A DNA stretch of 64,000 nucleotides from Opitutaceae bacterium (GCA_028284385.1 JANQRT010000066.1:62001-126000), one strand, 5' to 3'. Positions 53,202 to 62,152 are shown, numbered from the stretch's first letter. Program-made: numbers and translations. The notes: a model not told the origin generated them from the letters alone.

Positions 53202-54581
53202 TTAAGCTTTGATCTCGGGAATCTCCCAACCTTTTCGATACGCTCTCCTGATCATGGGGTCGGCTTCGGGTTGGCCTACCACCTTCATGTTTTCCGCGTC
53301 CCAGCGAATCGGTTTACCGAGACGAAGAGCCAGATTCCCTAGCAGGACCACTTCGGTCAGTCGGGCGGCGTATTCGAAATTCGCGCCGGGCTGGGTTCCG
53401 GACTTGATGGCGTCAATCCATTCCTTGATCGGTCCACCCTTCACCCGCGGGATCGATTTTGCCGGCCGTTTAAACGCGCGCATGTCCTCTTCAGGTATAA
53501 TCCTTAAGGTCTCGCAATAGGCGGTAGGCGAATAGATTTTGCCTTTCGTCCCCATAATAAGCTGCCCGAAAGAAGGATCAAGCGTCCTGCCTTCGCCAAG
53601 CTCTTCTGGAACCGGCGGCTTCAGCCCGCCATCCGACCAAAGGAATTCGACCGGCTTGATTTTCTTGCCGGTTCGCGTTCGGGTGAAGCGATAGCGGATG
53701 ACCGAATGGCTCGGCGCGATGCGATCATCGAAATCCGTTGTCGACTCGACGTCAACCAGCTCCGGGTATCCAAGATCCAATGCCCAAAAAACGTGATCGA
53801 AAAGATGGCAACCAATATCGCCCAGAGCGCCGCATCCATAATCCCATGACGCCCGCCATTTCTTAGGATGCAGGTCGGGACTATAGGGCTGGTCGATCGG
53901 AACGGTTCCTTTCCAGACATCCCAGTTCAATCCGTCCGGAACGCTCTCTGCAGGATGCCACTGCACGTCTATGCCTTGCGGCCAAATGGGCCGATTGGTC
54001 CAATAGCGAGCCTGAGTCACCCGACCGATGGCGTCAGCATCGATCCATTCCCTAAGCAGACGAATGCCCTCATAGGTGTGACCTTGAATGCCCATTTGCG
54101 TCACCACGCCGGACTGGCGAGCGGCCAAATGAAGCTGCCGCGCCTCCCAAATCGTATTGGCCAAAGGCTTTTGCAGAAACACATGCTTGCCCTCCATCAG
54201 GGCCCTCATGGCGATGGGGTAATGGGAATGGTCAGGCGTTGAAATCGTAACCGCGTCGAACTGCGAACCCATTTCATCGAACAGCTTCCGGTAGTCGGTG
54301 TAGCGAGGAACATTGGGATGCTCCGCGATCGTTTTGCTCGCGTCTCCCGCCAGATCGATGTCGCAGAGGGCCACGATGTTCGCGTAGCGAGCCGCGTCGC
54401 TAACGTCTCCCTTCCCCTTTCCTCCCACGCCGATGCAGGCAAGATTCAAGCGGCCATTGGGAGAATCGCTCTGCTGGGCCCGGACGAAGGCCGGCATGGC
54501 TACGGCCCCAGCGGCAAGGGCAGACTGCTTGATGAAGCTGCGACGGGATGACAAACGAGATTGAGGGGTAAGATTGTCCAT
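53202..54581 (-). CDS. Tat-exported Gfo/Idh/MocA oxidoreductase
   Basis: A 459-residue oxidoreductase with a clear Tat signal (SSRRSFIKQSALAAGAVAMPAFVRAQ). The nucleotide-binding motif GVGGKGKGD is displaced from GxGxxG, and HVFLQKPLAN contains QKP in place of the usual EKP. ASWDYGCGALGDIGCHLFDHVFWALDLG is the family C-terminal-domain signature with the active-site histidine. Tat export is needed because the NAD(P) is bound before translocation, and homologs are abundant in Planctomycetota and Verrucomicrobiota. The protein probably acts in the periplasm on a sugar or inositol derived from glycans. It converges on the sulfatase at 51.8 kb. Confidence 0.92.
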   Translation of the reverse strand: MDNLTPQSRLSSRRSFIKQSALAAGAVAMPAFVRAQQSDSPNGRLNLACIGVGGKGKGDVSDAARYANIVALCDIDLAGDASKTIAEHPNVPRYTDYRKLFDEMGSQFDAVTISTPDHSHYPIAMRALMEGKHVFLQKPLANTIWEARQLHLAARQSGVVTQMGIQGHTYEGIRLLREWIDADAIGRVTQARYWTNRPIWPQGIDVQWHPAESVPDGLNWDVWKGTVPIDQPYSPDLHPKKWRASWDYGCGALGDIGCHLFDHVFWALDLGYPELVDVESTTDFDDRIAPSHSVIRYRFTRTRTGKKIKPVEFLWSDGGLKPPVPEELGEGRTLDPSFGQLIMGTKGKIYSPTAYCETLRIIPEEDMRAFKRPAKSIPRVKGGPIKEWIDAIKSGTQPGANFEYAARLTEVVLLGNLALRLGKPIRWDAENMKVVGQPEADPMIRRAYRKGWEIPEIKA

Positions 54582-55003
54582 AGGTTCGACACTCCAACAC
54601 CTTCAAGTAGAGGACTCAACACCCGCTTGCCGGTAAAATTCTGTAATCGTTGCAAAGCGTGCACCCTGCTACGAAGAGGGACCAAAAAGTAGCGGCATGT
54701 CTAAGACATGCCGACCACAGCCCAATGCAACATCTAGGCAACAGATCTGGGTCTTTCTTCTCAAGATTGCAAAACGGAGCGAATTCGCACTAGGGAGAGA
54801 TCGGCATCAGTGTAGGCGGGAGTCTAGGTCTGCAAAGGTTACATGACACGGCGTCATGGTAAGCCGGATTTCTAGCGGACATCCTTTATTTCCGTTATTC
54901 TTTCCCACTTAGATGCTTACCCTTTGACAAGTCAGTCCAATGATAGGGATACTGATCATGCATACTTATAGTTCGGCTATAAAAACAACTCGGAATTGAC
55001 ATT
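54582..55003. other. Intergenic region with REP unit at the island-like edge
   Basis: No gene is supported. The region holds the promoter of the Tat oxidoreductase on the left, a REP unit at 54689-54713 and a smaller inverted repeat GACACGGCGTCATG near 54846-54859. To the right of about 54890 the base composition becomes more AT-rich, coinciding with the start of the two-gene unit at 55.0-57.3 kb. Confidence 0.5.
54689..54713 (+). repeat. REP-like palindrome, single unit
   Basis: GTAGCGGCATGTCTA then AGACATGCCG: a GTAG foot followed by the hairpin CGGCATGTCT/AGACATGCCG. It matches the plus-strand unit at 48896-48920 at all but a few positions. A partly matching inverted foot (GCTAC) lies at about 54667-54671. 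Confidence 0.7.
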
Positions 55004-55822
55004 GTGGCAGCCCCCAAAAAAACAGCCAAAAAAAACGCTAAAAAGAAAACTCGATCTAAACGGAGAGCCTCATCAGCGGAACCAGAAAAGTCATGTTTCG
55101 TAATGATGCCATTCAAGGCACCCTTCGACACTTACTATTCAGCAATTTTCAAACCTGCGATCGAAGAAGCAGGTATGAAGCCCGTCCGAGCTGATGATCT
55201 ATTTCGCCCTAGTGTGATCGTCAGTGATATTTGGGCAATGATCCAAGATGGCGACGTCCTCTTGGCCGAGTTAACAACCAAGAATGCAAACGTCTTTTAC
55301 GAGCTTGGGTTGTCCCATGCCGTCGGGAAGCCTGTCATTCTGGTCTCAGAAACAATGGACGATGTACCATTCGATTTACAGCAGCTCAGAGTTTTACTCT
55401 ATAACAAAGACGATCCATCTTGGGGTGATAAACTCCGAGAAAGCATCGTCAGTGCTGTCAAGGAGACTCTTGAGAACCCCATTGAAGGAGTACCTCCGAT
55501 ATTTCGCAAGAAGGTAGAGAGCTTCGCTCCCGAGCAAGAGGAGACTGCAGCTCGTTTAGAGGCCTTAGAGAGTCAAGTCCGCCTTCTCCGAACTCAAACG
55601 GCACGAGCAAGTTCATCGAGAAGTCCTTGGCGGGATGAGTTGAATGCGGTTAATAGTGGTGAAATGCTCGAAGATTGGGCAGATAAGTGGTATCAACAAG
55701 TTCCCCTGCGCGTTTTGATTCGGGAGATAAAAAGACACCCACAGATCCCAGATGGGGAAGCGTTGCGAATCCAGCATATATTTGAAAATACCGAACAAGG
55801 CAGTGGTGGCAAGGTCGACTAG
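55004..55822 (+). CDS. Deoxyribosyltransferase/TIR-like Rossmann protein with histone-like tail
   Basis: A 272-residue protein starting with GTG. The first 28 residues are a lysine/alanine-rich tail (AAPKKTAKKNAKKKTRSKRR) like histone H1 or nucleoid proteins. Residues about 30-160 read SCFVMMPF..YYSAIFKPAIEEAG, then VIVSDIWAMIQDGDVLLAELT, NVFYELGLSHAVGKPVILV and VPFDLQQLRVLLY. This pattern belongs to the nucleoside 2-deoxyribosyltransferase/TIR-like group, and E100 in FYELG is the expected catalytic glutamate. A short coiled coil follows (about 172-195) and then a helical tail. Such domains act as NAD or nucleotide hydrolases in several phage-defence systems, but simple house-keeping homologs exist. 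An AAA ATPase lies 199 bases downstream on the same strand. Function is unproven. Confidence 0.72.
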   Translation: MAAPKKTAKKNAKKKTRSKRRASSAEPEKSCFVMMPFKAPFDTYYSAIFKPAIEEAGMKPVRADDLFRPSVIVSDIWAMIQDGDVLLAELTTKNANVFYELGLSHAVGKPVILVSETMDDVPFDLQQLRVLLYNKDDPSWGDKLRESIVSAVKETLENPIEGVPPIFRKKVESFAPEQEETAARLEALESQVRLLRTQTARASSSRSPWRDELNAVNSGEMLEDWADKWYQQVPLRVLIREIKRHPQIPDGEALRIQHIFENTEQGSGGKVD

Positions 55823-55873
55823 TACCGTCGTCACCATACTTTCAATACCAATACAATAGAGCTAATTAAGCAT

Positions 55874-55966
55874 ATGAAATCCGAAGAGAACCAGACAGTC
55901 GAGAGAAACGTCGAGCAACCACATTTCAAATACGATGCTGTGCAACTAATCTTAAACCTGATCTAA
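55874..55966 (+). CDS. Possible 30-codon peptide between the two island-like genes
   Basis: An ATG at 55874 opens a 30-residue frame, MKSEENQTVERNVEQPHF then KYDAVQLILNLI. It lies in the 199-base gap between the TIR-like gene and the ATPase and has no recognisable family. Its presence is compatible with a small regulatory peptide or with chance. Confidence 0.2.
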   Translation: MKSEENQTVERNVEQPHFKYDAVQLILNLI

Positions 55967-56021
55967 CGGCTTACGTGGGGAGAGGTTCATCACCGCCACG
56001 GTATAAATAGTCATAAAAATC

Positions 56022-57272
56022 ATGGAAATATCAAAAGTCAGAATTAAGAACTTCAAGGGCATCAATGATTGGAAAGAGTTTGAACTAAAACCAATCACTG
56101 TTTTCATTGGGCCAAACTCGTCCGGTAAGAGCTCTGTAATCCATGCACTGGCCGCTTTGTCACAAACATTCAAGCTCCCAAACGACACTCGACCGCTGGT
56201 TCTAGATGACGAGCATGCGGATGTTCATTTAGGTCGTTTTATTGAGGTTGCTCATACTCGTAGTTACGATGACTTCATCGGAATTGAGCTTGACCTGACT
56301 GAACTCGAGATACCTGAGTTGGTGACAAAGAAGAAACCGAGAATGAGGAAAGTGGATATTAAGGTTTCCCTTCAGTTCAAAAGCAGATTGAGAACACAGG
56401 ATATATATCTCGAGAAAGCATGTTATAGAATAAATGAACACGAATATGTCGTTGAGAAAAAACTACGAGGATACCATTTGATTATTGATGGTGAAGTGAT
56501 TGGGAAAAATTTCGGCGTTAACAGAATATTTCTCGATAATGCCTCACTTTTTAGATTCAGGCCAGACCAGCAGCCTCAAGAATTCTTCACGATATATTTC
56601 GCCCAGGAACAGATATCGGAACGACTTCAGAATATTTCATATTTAGGACCATTTCGGCAATCTCCGAAAAGGCGGTATCCTACTCGAGGGGCTAGTCCGA
56701 CAGAAGTGGGACCAGAAGGCGAGGCTGCTATAACAATGCTCGCAAATGAAGTTGTTCAAAGTAAACGGAGGACCAATCTAAATCAGATCTCGAAGTGGAT
56801 GGGAAACATGGGGATTGGAAAGAAAATATCAGTTCAGCGACTCTCTGGCTCAGATCTCTTCGACGCTCGAATTCAGCTTGAGGACGGAGAAAAGTTTTCT
56901 ATGGCAGACCTCGGTTATGGGGTTTCACAGGTCCTTCCTGTCCTTACGCAATGCAGCTTTTCAAAGTTGGGCGATATATTATTGTTCGAGCAACCAGAAT
57001 TACACCTCCACACAATGCCATCTCGACATCTAGCAGGCATTTTCGCAGAGGTGAGCAAAGCAAAGAATTTGAAGATTGTGGCTGAAACGCATTCGCCAGA
57101 TTTTTTCAAAAGATTTATTTCTGAGATGCGAAATGGAACTCTCGATCCTGACGACTTTGTCGCTTACAGGGTAACAAGAGAGGGGAAAGAGAGCTGCTTC
57201 ACTAAGCTAGAAGTCGATGACGACGGAGAGATTTACCATAATTGGGAAAAAGGTCTTTCAATCCCAACGTAG
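56022..57272 (+). CDS. AAA ATPase of the SMC/RecF-OLD-like group
   Basis: A 416-residue ATPase. ISKVRIKNFKGINDW is the N-terminal strand of AAA_15/AAA_21 proteins. The Walker A is GPNSSGKSS (about 30-38). Near the C-terminus LLFEQPELHLH is the Walker B/signature region, and VAETHSPDFFKRF the switch histidine. The sensor segment SDLFDARIQLEDGEKFSMADLGYGVSQVLPVL matches the ABC-like signature. No TOPRIM nuclease domain follows, unlike true OLD nucleases, so any effector must be another protein; the TIR-like protein upstream is the obvious candidate. The DUF3696-type end (TREGKESCFTKLEVDDDGEIYH) is typical. Codon use and lower G+C differ from the neighbouring sulfatases, suggesting transfer. Confidence 0.85.
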   Translation: MEISKVRIKNFKGINDWKEFELKPITVFIGPNSSGKSSVIHALAALSQTFKLPNDTRPLVLDDEHADVHLGRFIEVAHTRSYDDFIGIELDLTELEIPELVTKKKPRMRKVDIKVSLQFKSRLRTQDIYLEKACYRINEHEYVVEKKLRGYHLIIDGEVIGKNFGVNRIFLDNASLFRFRPDQQPQEFFTIYFAQEQISERLQNISYLGPFRQSPKRRYPTRGASPTEVGPEGEAAITMLANEVVQSKRRTNLNQISKWMGNMGIGKKISVQRLSGSDLFDARIQLEDGEKFSMADLGYGVSQVLPVLTQCSFSKLGDILLFEQPELHLHTMPSRHLAGIFAEVSKAKNLKIVAETHSPDFFKRFISEMRNGTLDPDDFVAYRVTREGKESCFTKLEVDDDGEIYHNWEKGLSIPT

Positions 57273-57409
57273 GAGAAATAAGAAGTAATCGTCGCACATC
57301 AAGTCGAACAGTTATAAGACCCTCTTAAGTGGACTAATCGTTAGGCACTTAAAAATGGCACCAGGTCAGGCGACTGCCGGAGAGCGATGTTAAAAAAATA
57401 GCAGCCTAA

Positions 57410-58861
57410 TTAGTAATCGGCACCTTCGGCGCTCGCGCGACATGAGGCTGTCCATTCTAGTAGACGGGCTGACATTCGCTTGACGCGGGACGGGTGAGCG
57501 GCGCTCATGTCGGTCGATTCGGCGGTATCGGTCTTCATGTCGAAGAGCTGGAAAGTACCGCCTCCATCGTTTGAATACAATTTGTAGCGATCGTCGATCA
57601 AAGCCAGCTGGTCTAAAAACTGGAAAGGAATCGGATGCCTTCTTCGCTCGGTTCCTTTTTGCAGGAGGGATAGGACGTTCATGCCATCCAGGGGACGAAT
57701 GGCTCGCTGATCTTCGATGTCGCAGGCCGCTAAGATGGTGGGCAAGTAGTCGCTGGTGCAGACAGCTAGACTTGATGATTTGCCTCCCTTTATTCCATTG
57801 GGCCAAAGGACGATGCCGGGAACGCGAATACCGCCTTCGAAAAGGGTTCGCTTATAGCCGCGGAAAGGGCCAGCGCTACCGGGAGCTTTTTGGCCATCGT
57901 CGTGATCAATCGTTTCAGGGCCATTGTCGGAAGCGAAGAAGATCAAGGTGTCATCGGCCACGCCGAGCTGAGACAAGCGATCCCGCAAACGTCCGATCTG
58001 CGCATCCATAGCGGTGATACAGCCATAGTAGTGTTTTTTGTAATCGCCAAATGCTTCGTAGAGTTTGGCGTATTCAGGACCGGCCACTACCGGCAGATGT
58101 GGAGTGTGAAACCAGATCGAAGCGAAGAAGGGTTTTTCTTGGGCAACCGCGTCATCGATGAAGGGCAAAACGCGATCCACGATGACCCTCGAATCGTCGC
58201 CGGAAAGGTTGTCCTCGGCCCAGCGACCCTCTCCTATCCAGTAATGCGTCTGATAGCTGACCCAGTCCGTACCGCTGGAAGCGTTTTCTCGCGGCTCCCA
58301 ATAGGTCATCACCTCATTATCGGGACGCTCCATAGGATTCCAAGTCGGCACTTTCGATTCAGTGGCAAAGGTGACATCGTATCCATTTTCCCATGGCGGA
58401 GCGTAGTGACCCACGCCTTTCTCCGTACCGCCCCGTTTCCCGTCCCGAACATCGTTGGTCAGAGTGCCCACATGCCACTTGCCGAAGTGCCCGGTAGCGA
58501 AACCCGCCTCGCTGAGAATTTCGGCCAAGCTCCGTTCCTCAGTTTCCAGCCGGCCATTGTTAGCCCGGATGACTCCAAAGCGATAGCCGTTGCGTCCAGT
58601 CAAGCAACTGGCTCGCGTGGGAGAACAGGAGGGAGCCTGAGCATAAAACCGCTCTAGCTTGATCCCATCTTCCGCCATCCTGTCCAGATGAGGCGTCCTG
58701 ATCTCTTGGTTTCCGTTGAAGCCCACGTCGCCCCATCCTAAATCGTCAGCCATAATCAGAATGACGTTGGGAGGAGAGTCGGCAAGAAGGGCAAAGGAGC
58801 CAAAGACCAGGAACAGCTTGACCAGCAACGCCCTCATAAAATGGATACGCAGGCTCCTCAT
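57410..58861 (-). CDS. Arylsulfatase, cysteine type
   Basis: A 483-residue exported sulfatase. The ATG at 58861 overlaps the previous stop as ATGA; a second ATG eight codons on gives a cleaner signal peptide (MRALLVKLFLVFGSFALLA). PPNVILIMADDLGWGDVGFNGN supplies the metal aspartates, QAPSCSPTRASCLTGRNGYR the formylglycine cysteine in CSPTR, and FFASDNGPETIDHDDGQKAPGSAGPFRGYKRTLFEGGIRVPGI (by its ends) the classic arylsulfatase substrate loop with SDNG and EGGIRVP. This fits the S1_4/ arylsulfatase A group. It is the last of three or four genes on a minus-strand operon with another sulfatase and a metallophosphoesterase. Confidence 0.94.
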   Translation of the reverse strand: MRSLRIHFMRALLVKLFLVFGSFALLADSPPNVILIMADDLGWGDVGFNGNQEIRTPHLDRMAEDGIKLERFYAQAPSCSPTRASCLTGRNGYRFGVIRANNGRLETEERSLAEILSEAGFATGHFGKWHVGTLTNDVRDGKRGGTEKGVGHYAPPWENGYDVTFATESKVPTWNPMERPDNEVMTYWEPRENASSGTDWVSYQTHYWIGEGRWAEDNLSGDDSRVIVDRVLPFIDDAVAQEKPFFASIWFHTPHLPVVAGPEYAKLYEAFGDYKKHYYGCITAMDAQIGRLRDRLSQLGVADDTLIFFASDNGPETIDHDDGQKAPGSAGPFRGYKRTLFEGGIRVPGIVLWPNGIKGGKSSSLAVCTSDYLPTILAACDIEDQRAIRPLDGMNVLSLLQKGTERRRHPIPFQFLDQLALIDDRYKLYSNDGGGTFQLFDMKTDTAESTDMSAAHPSRVKRMSARLLEWTASCRASAEGADY

Positions 58862-60147
58862 GGTCTGGCGTCCTGGTAGCGATCGATGATTTTCTGCAGG
58901 AAGCGCTGGGCTTTACGGCCTTGATCAGACATCTCGTTCGTGGGAATCGGTCGCGTTTCAAAGGGGTCCTCCAGCGTATCAAAAAAACGGCTGTCCTGAT
59001 ATAGCTTGTAGCGTTGGGAGAGAGCGAAAATCAAAGGCTCGTCCTGCTCTGGATACTTGGCGTACCAACAATAGGTCCAGTCTCGCCCTCCTTTTTCCTT
59101 CCCTTTCAAACGAGGCAGAAAACTGATGCCATCCGACACCTCTTTCGCTTTTCCGGTATCGCTTGTCAGGTGGTCCAAAGTAGCAAAAAAATCGGCGAAA
59201 TCGATCAAACCGTCGGAACGCGTTCCACTGGCTACAAGACCTGGCCAAGTGGCGAGAAGCGGAACGCGGGAAGCGTCGTTTATGGTCTCGCCCTTCCCGC
59301 CCGGTATGAGCGAGCCATCGGCCAGCGAGGAATGCATTTTCACATTAGTCCCATTGTCGCCCGTGAAGAGCACCAAAGTCTTCTCCCGGAGCCCCAGCTG
59401 ATCGAGATGGGAAAGGAGGCGACCTACCAGAAGATCCATATACTCCACCATATCCTTGAAGTAACGCTGTTCCGATTGGTCCGGATTCCGCGTATCGGAA
59501 AGCGGGGTACGCGTAAACGGGGCATGTGGAAGCATCATGGGATAATAGACGAAAAACGGCTCATCACGTTTTCTCTCGATGAAATCCAAGATATAGTCGT
59601 TGACGATATCCGGCCCATACTCGCCCTTGCCTCCCGGGCAAGATTCTCCGTTCAAAACCATCTCTCCGGCATTCATGTAGCGCTCGCTTTTGGTATCCAC
59701 CCACCAGAGCAGATGCTCGTCAAAACCGAAAGAAGGAGCCGCCGCGCGTCCACCGGATAGCTGCCACTTGCCCGCAATCAGCGTGGCATAGCCCCGCTCT
59801 TGCATCAAATGCCCAAAGGTCCTCTGGTCGGATTCCAGCTCGACCCAATTCATGTAGTTGCGAACATTATACAAGCCAGTCATGATTTGCACGCGGGAAG
59901 GCGTACAGAGTGGTTGCGAATAACAACGATCGAATTGCATGCCCTCGTCAGCCAGACGACTCAAATGAGGCGTGCGATAGGTGACCCCTCCATAGGACTC
60001 CAGGCACTCGTAGCCCAAGTCATCGGCCATGATCAGAATCACATTCGGCTTGGCAGGTGTTTCGGCTACCCCCGCTGGCGAGAGGACGCCAGCGAAACCG
60101 CAAATCGAAAGAGAGACAAAGGCTAGATAGGTTCTACTCCAATCCAT
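58858..60147 (-). CDS. Sulfatase, cysteine type
   Basis: The ATG at 60147 gives 429 residues with a signal peptide (TYLAFVSLSICGFAGVLSPAGVAE); a GTG at 60156 is also possible. KPNVILIMADDLGYECLESYGG holds the metal site, CYSQPLCTPSRVQIMTGLYNVRN the formylglycine cysteine in CTPSR, and LFTGDNGTNVKMHSSLADGSLIPGGKGETINDASRVPLL (by its ends) the later region with GDNG and PGGKG. The form is that of S1-family sulfatases with a GGKG loop. It overlaps the metallophosphoesterase gene and is coupled to the arylsulfatase that follows. Confidence 0.93.
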   Translation of the reverse strand: MDWSRTYLAFVSLSICGFAGVLSPAGVAETPAKPNVILIMADDLGYECLESYGGVTYRTPHLSRLADEGMQFDRCYSQPLCTPSRVQIMTGLYNVRNYMNWVELESDQRTFGHLMQERGYATLIAGKWQLSGGRAAAPSFGFDEHLLWWVDTKSERYMNAGEMVLNGESCPGGKGEYGPDIVNDYILDFIERKRDEPFFVYYPMMLPHAPFTRTPLSDTRNPDQSEQRYFKDMVEYMDLLVGRLLSHLDQLGLREKTLVLFTGDNGTNVKMHSSLADGSLIPGGKGETINDASRVPLLATWPGLVASGTRSDGLIDFADFFATLDHLTSDTGKAKEVSDGISFLPRLKGKEKGGRDWTYCWYAKYPEQDEPLIFALSQRYKLYQDSRFFDTLEDPFETRPIPTNEMSDQGRKAQRFLQKIIDRYQDARP

Positions 60148-62152
60148 CGCCAACACTTCTACGAACCGGATCGCGTTTAGTCAAAGCATCAAAGGAAAAG
60201 GCGCTGGACGGGATTTTCCGTCGCTGTCCGTTCGGAAGCGTGTAATCCAAATCGACCACCATCTCATCTTTGAACTGAAAGTACTGCAGCTCGAAGCGAT
60301 TTTTGCCGGACTTCAAGTCGATGGATCCGGTTGCTCTCCGTGGAGGATGCTTGATCGGATCATCGATCACCACTTGGTCGTCAACAAGCAGACGAGCCCC
60401 ATCGTCGGAAGCGAGATGGAAATCATAGGACCCTTCGCTGGGAATATCGATGTATCCATAAAACACCATGCCGACTGAACGTTCCCGTCGAGCGATGGCA
60501 TTAGGATCGACATCCTTGGCCACGACGGTGAGGGCCGGGGTCAGGGAATGGAAATCCGGCAGAATCTTGGCATGGGCTCCCTTCGCTTCGTATTCGAAAT
60601 AATCGCACAGCAAACCGTTGCCTGCCTTGACGCGTTCGAAACGGCACTCGCTGATGGGACTGCCCAGACCGGAACGGGTGAAAAGACGAGATTTGACGAC
60701 GGCATCTCGATTCAAGGTGAACGGCTGCTTGTAGACTTTCGAATTCCGATCCGGTTCAGAGCCGTCCAAGGTGTAGCGAATGGTCGCGCTCTCGGGAAGC
60801 TCCCGCATGGAAACGCGGGTGGCATTAACGAAGACGCGAGATTCCGATCCCATCAAATCGAACTCCATCTCTCGCAAAGCGATGGTATTGGAGCCTTTCA
60901 CCGTTGCTAAAACCTCATCGCCGGAAAGTAAGGAAAAATCCGATACGAACTCTAGATTGTGTCCATCGTGGGCATCAAAGGCCTCCACCACACGAAGATC
61001 CACTTCCACCATGCGGGTCTCACCGGGACCTAGCGTCGTTTTGATAAAGCCAGGCGAAGGACTCACGTAGTGGTTGTGACGAAACGATCCATCGATCTGG
61101 AGGTTCGCCTCGGAATCATTCCGTAGCGAGAGGAAGGCTGTCCCCTTCGAAGCGTCGTCGCCACGATCGAGCAATACGTGAGAATCGATAGACGCATTGC
61201 CCGTCAGAGATAGCATTCTTTTAAGATCGTCGAAGCTGGTAACATCATGGGGCAAGATACCGTCCAGTTTCAGGTTGGCCATCACTGGTCCCTCATCGGT
61301 CATGGTGACCCAAGTCACATGATCGAACTCGCCGAACTGCGTCCCGCGCAGCTCGCTGCCGCCGCCCGTTGTAGCAAGAACATAGTAGTTCCGCTCGTTC
61401 CGCTCCGCGTGGAGGTAGCGATGCTGATGGCCGGCAACCACCGTGTAGTCGCGATCCTGTAGCATCTCCTCGACCACTCCGAAGTTGCTGTCATGAGAAT
61501 ATAACCACAACGGATGATGCAGGAAAACCATCGTCCACCGAACATCCTGGCGCTCTTTTAGAACTTCGCGAAAATAGGCGATCTGCTCTTCGCTAATCTG
61601 CTGCTCGATTCCGTCGTTGGAGAAAAGAGTCAAGAACAGCACGTTTTTGTATACGTAATAGTAATACGTCGTTCCAAAGCGATCTTCCCATTCCTTCCGC
61701 ATCGCCTCATAGCCCACTCTACCCTGACGTTGGCTCTGAGGCTTGGCTTGGATATCATGATTGCCAGCCAGAAAGAAAAAGGGCATTTCAAGGGGCTCGA
61801 TCATCCCCATGAACTCGTCCCATTCGGCTCGATTGGTCTTAGCGTTGGGAGAGTTTCCCTTGATCAAGTCGCCCACACTCATGACGAATTCGGGACGCAG
61901 CCAATTGATCTTGGGTATGGCCGATTCGAATACGCCACGGCGTGGCGACCCGGTGCGGTCTGTGACGATCACGAACTGAAAGTCATTCGGGTCATCCAGA
62001 AAATTCAAATGGGTCCAAGGCTTTTGCGCAGTGGAAACGCCCGACTCGAAGGCATGATCCTCATGGCCATAGCTCGTCCCTAACAGCACGCCTAATCCGA
62101 TGAGGCCGCAGACGACCAATCTCGCCCTAAAATTCTGCAATGTCTTCATCAT
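60134..62152 (-). CDS. Exported metallophosphoesterase with chitobiase-like and PA14 domains
   Basis: Starting at the ATG at 62152 gives 672 residues; a TTG two codons earlier is possible. A signal peptide (LVVCGLIGLGVLLGTSYG) leads into a calcineurin-type phosphoesterase: FVIVTDRTG, FVMSVGDLIKG, FFFLAGNHDIQ, VFLHHPLWLY and VVAGHQHRYLH carry the metal ligands. After a beta-sandwich region, residues about 450-500 (IRYTLDGSEPDRNSKVYKQPF) form a chitobiase/beta-hexosaminidase C-terminal module. Residues about 535-645 (MVFYGYIDIPSEGSYDFHLASDDGARLLVDDQVVIDD, by its ends) form a PA14 sugar-binding domain. It probably binds a glycan and releases phosphate or a phosphodiester outside the cell. It heads the sulfatase operon. 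Confidence 0.9.
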   Translation of the reverse strand: MMKTLQNFRARLVVCGLIGLGVLLGTSYGHEDHAFESGVSTAQKPWTHLNFLDDPNDFQFVIVTDRTGSPRRGVFESAIPKINWLRPEFVMSVGDLIKGNSPNAKTNRAEWDEFMGMIEPLEMPFFFLAGNHDIQAKPQSQRQGRVGYEAMRKEWEDRFGTTYYYYVYKNVLFLTLFSNDGIEQQISEEQIAYFREVLKERQDVRWTMVFLHHPLWLYSHDSNFGVVEEMLQDRDYTVVAGHQHRYLHAERNERNYYVLATTGGGSELRGTQFGEFDHVTWVTMTDEGPVMANLKLDGILPHDVTSFDDLKRMLSLTGNASIDSHVLLDRGDDASKGTAFLSLRNDSEANLQIDGSFRHNHYVSPSPGFIKTTLGPGETRMVEVDLRVVEAFDAHDGHNLEFVSDFSLLSGDEVLATVKGSNTIALREMEFDLMGSESRVFVNATRVSMRELPESATIRYTLDGSEPDRNSKVYKQPFTLNRDAVVKSRLFTRSGLGSPISECRFERVKAGNGLLCDYFEYEAKGAHAKILPDFHSLTPALTVVAKDVDPNAIARRERSVGMVFYGYIDIPSEGSYDFHLASDDGARLLVDDQVVIDDPIKHPPRRATGSIDLKSGKNRFELQYFQFKDEMVVDLDYTLPNGQRRKIPSSAFSFDALTKRDPVRRSVGDGLE

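Noticed and set aside
53773..58378. Absence of GTATCCA copies over the 55-57 kb segment as proof of foreign origin
   Set aside because: Other gaps of 4-6 kb without copies occur in ordinary genes (for example 23.7-29.3 kb), so the absence is not significant by itself.
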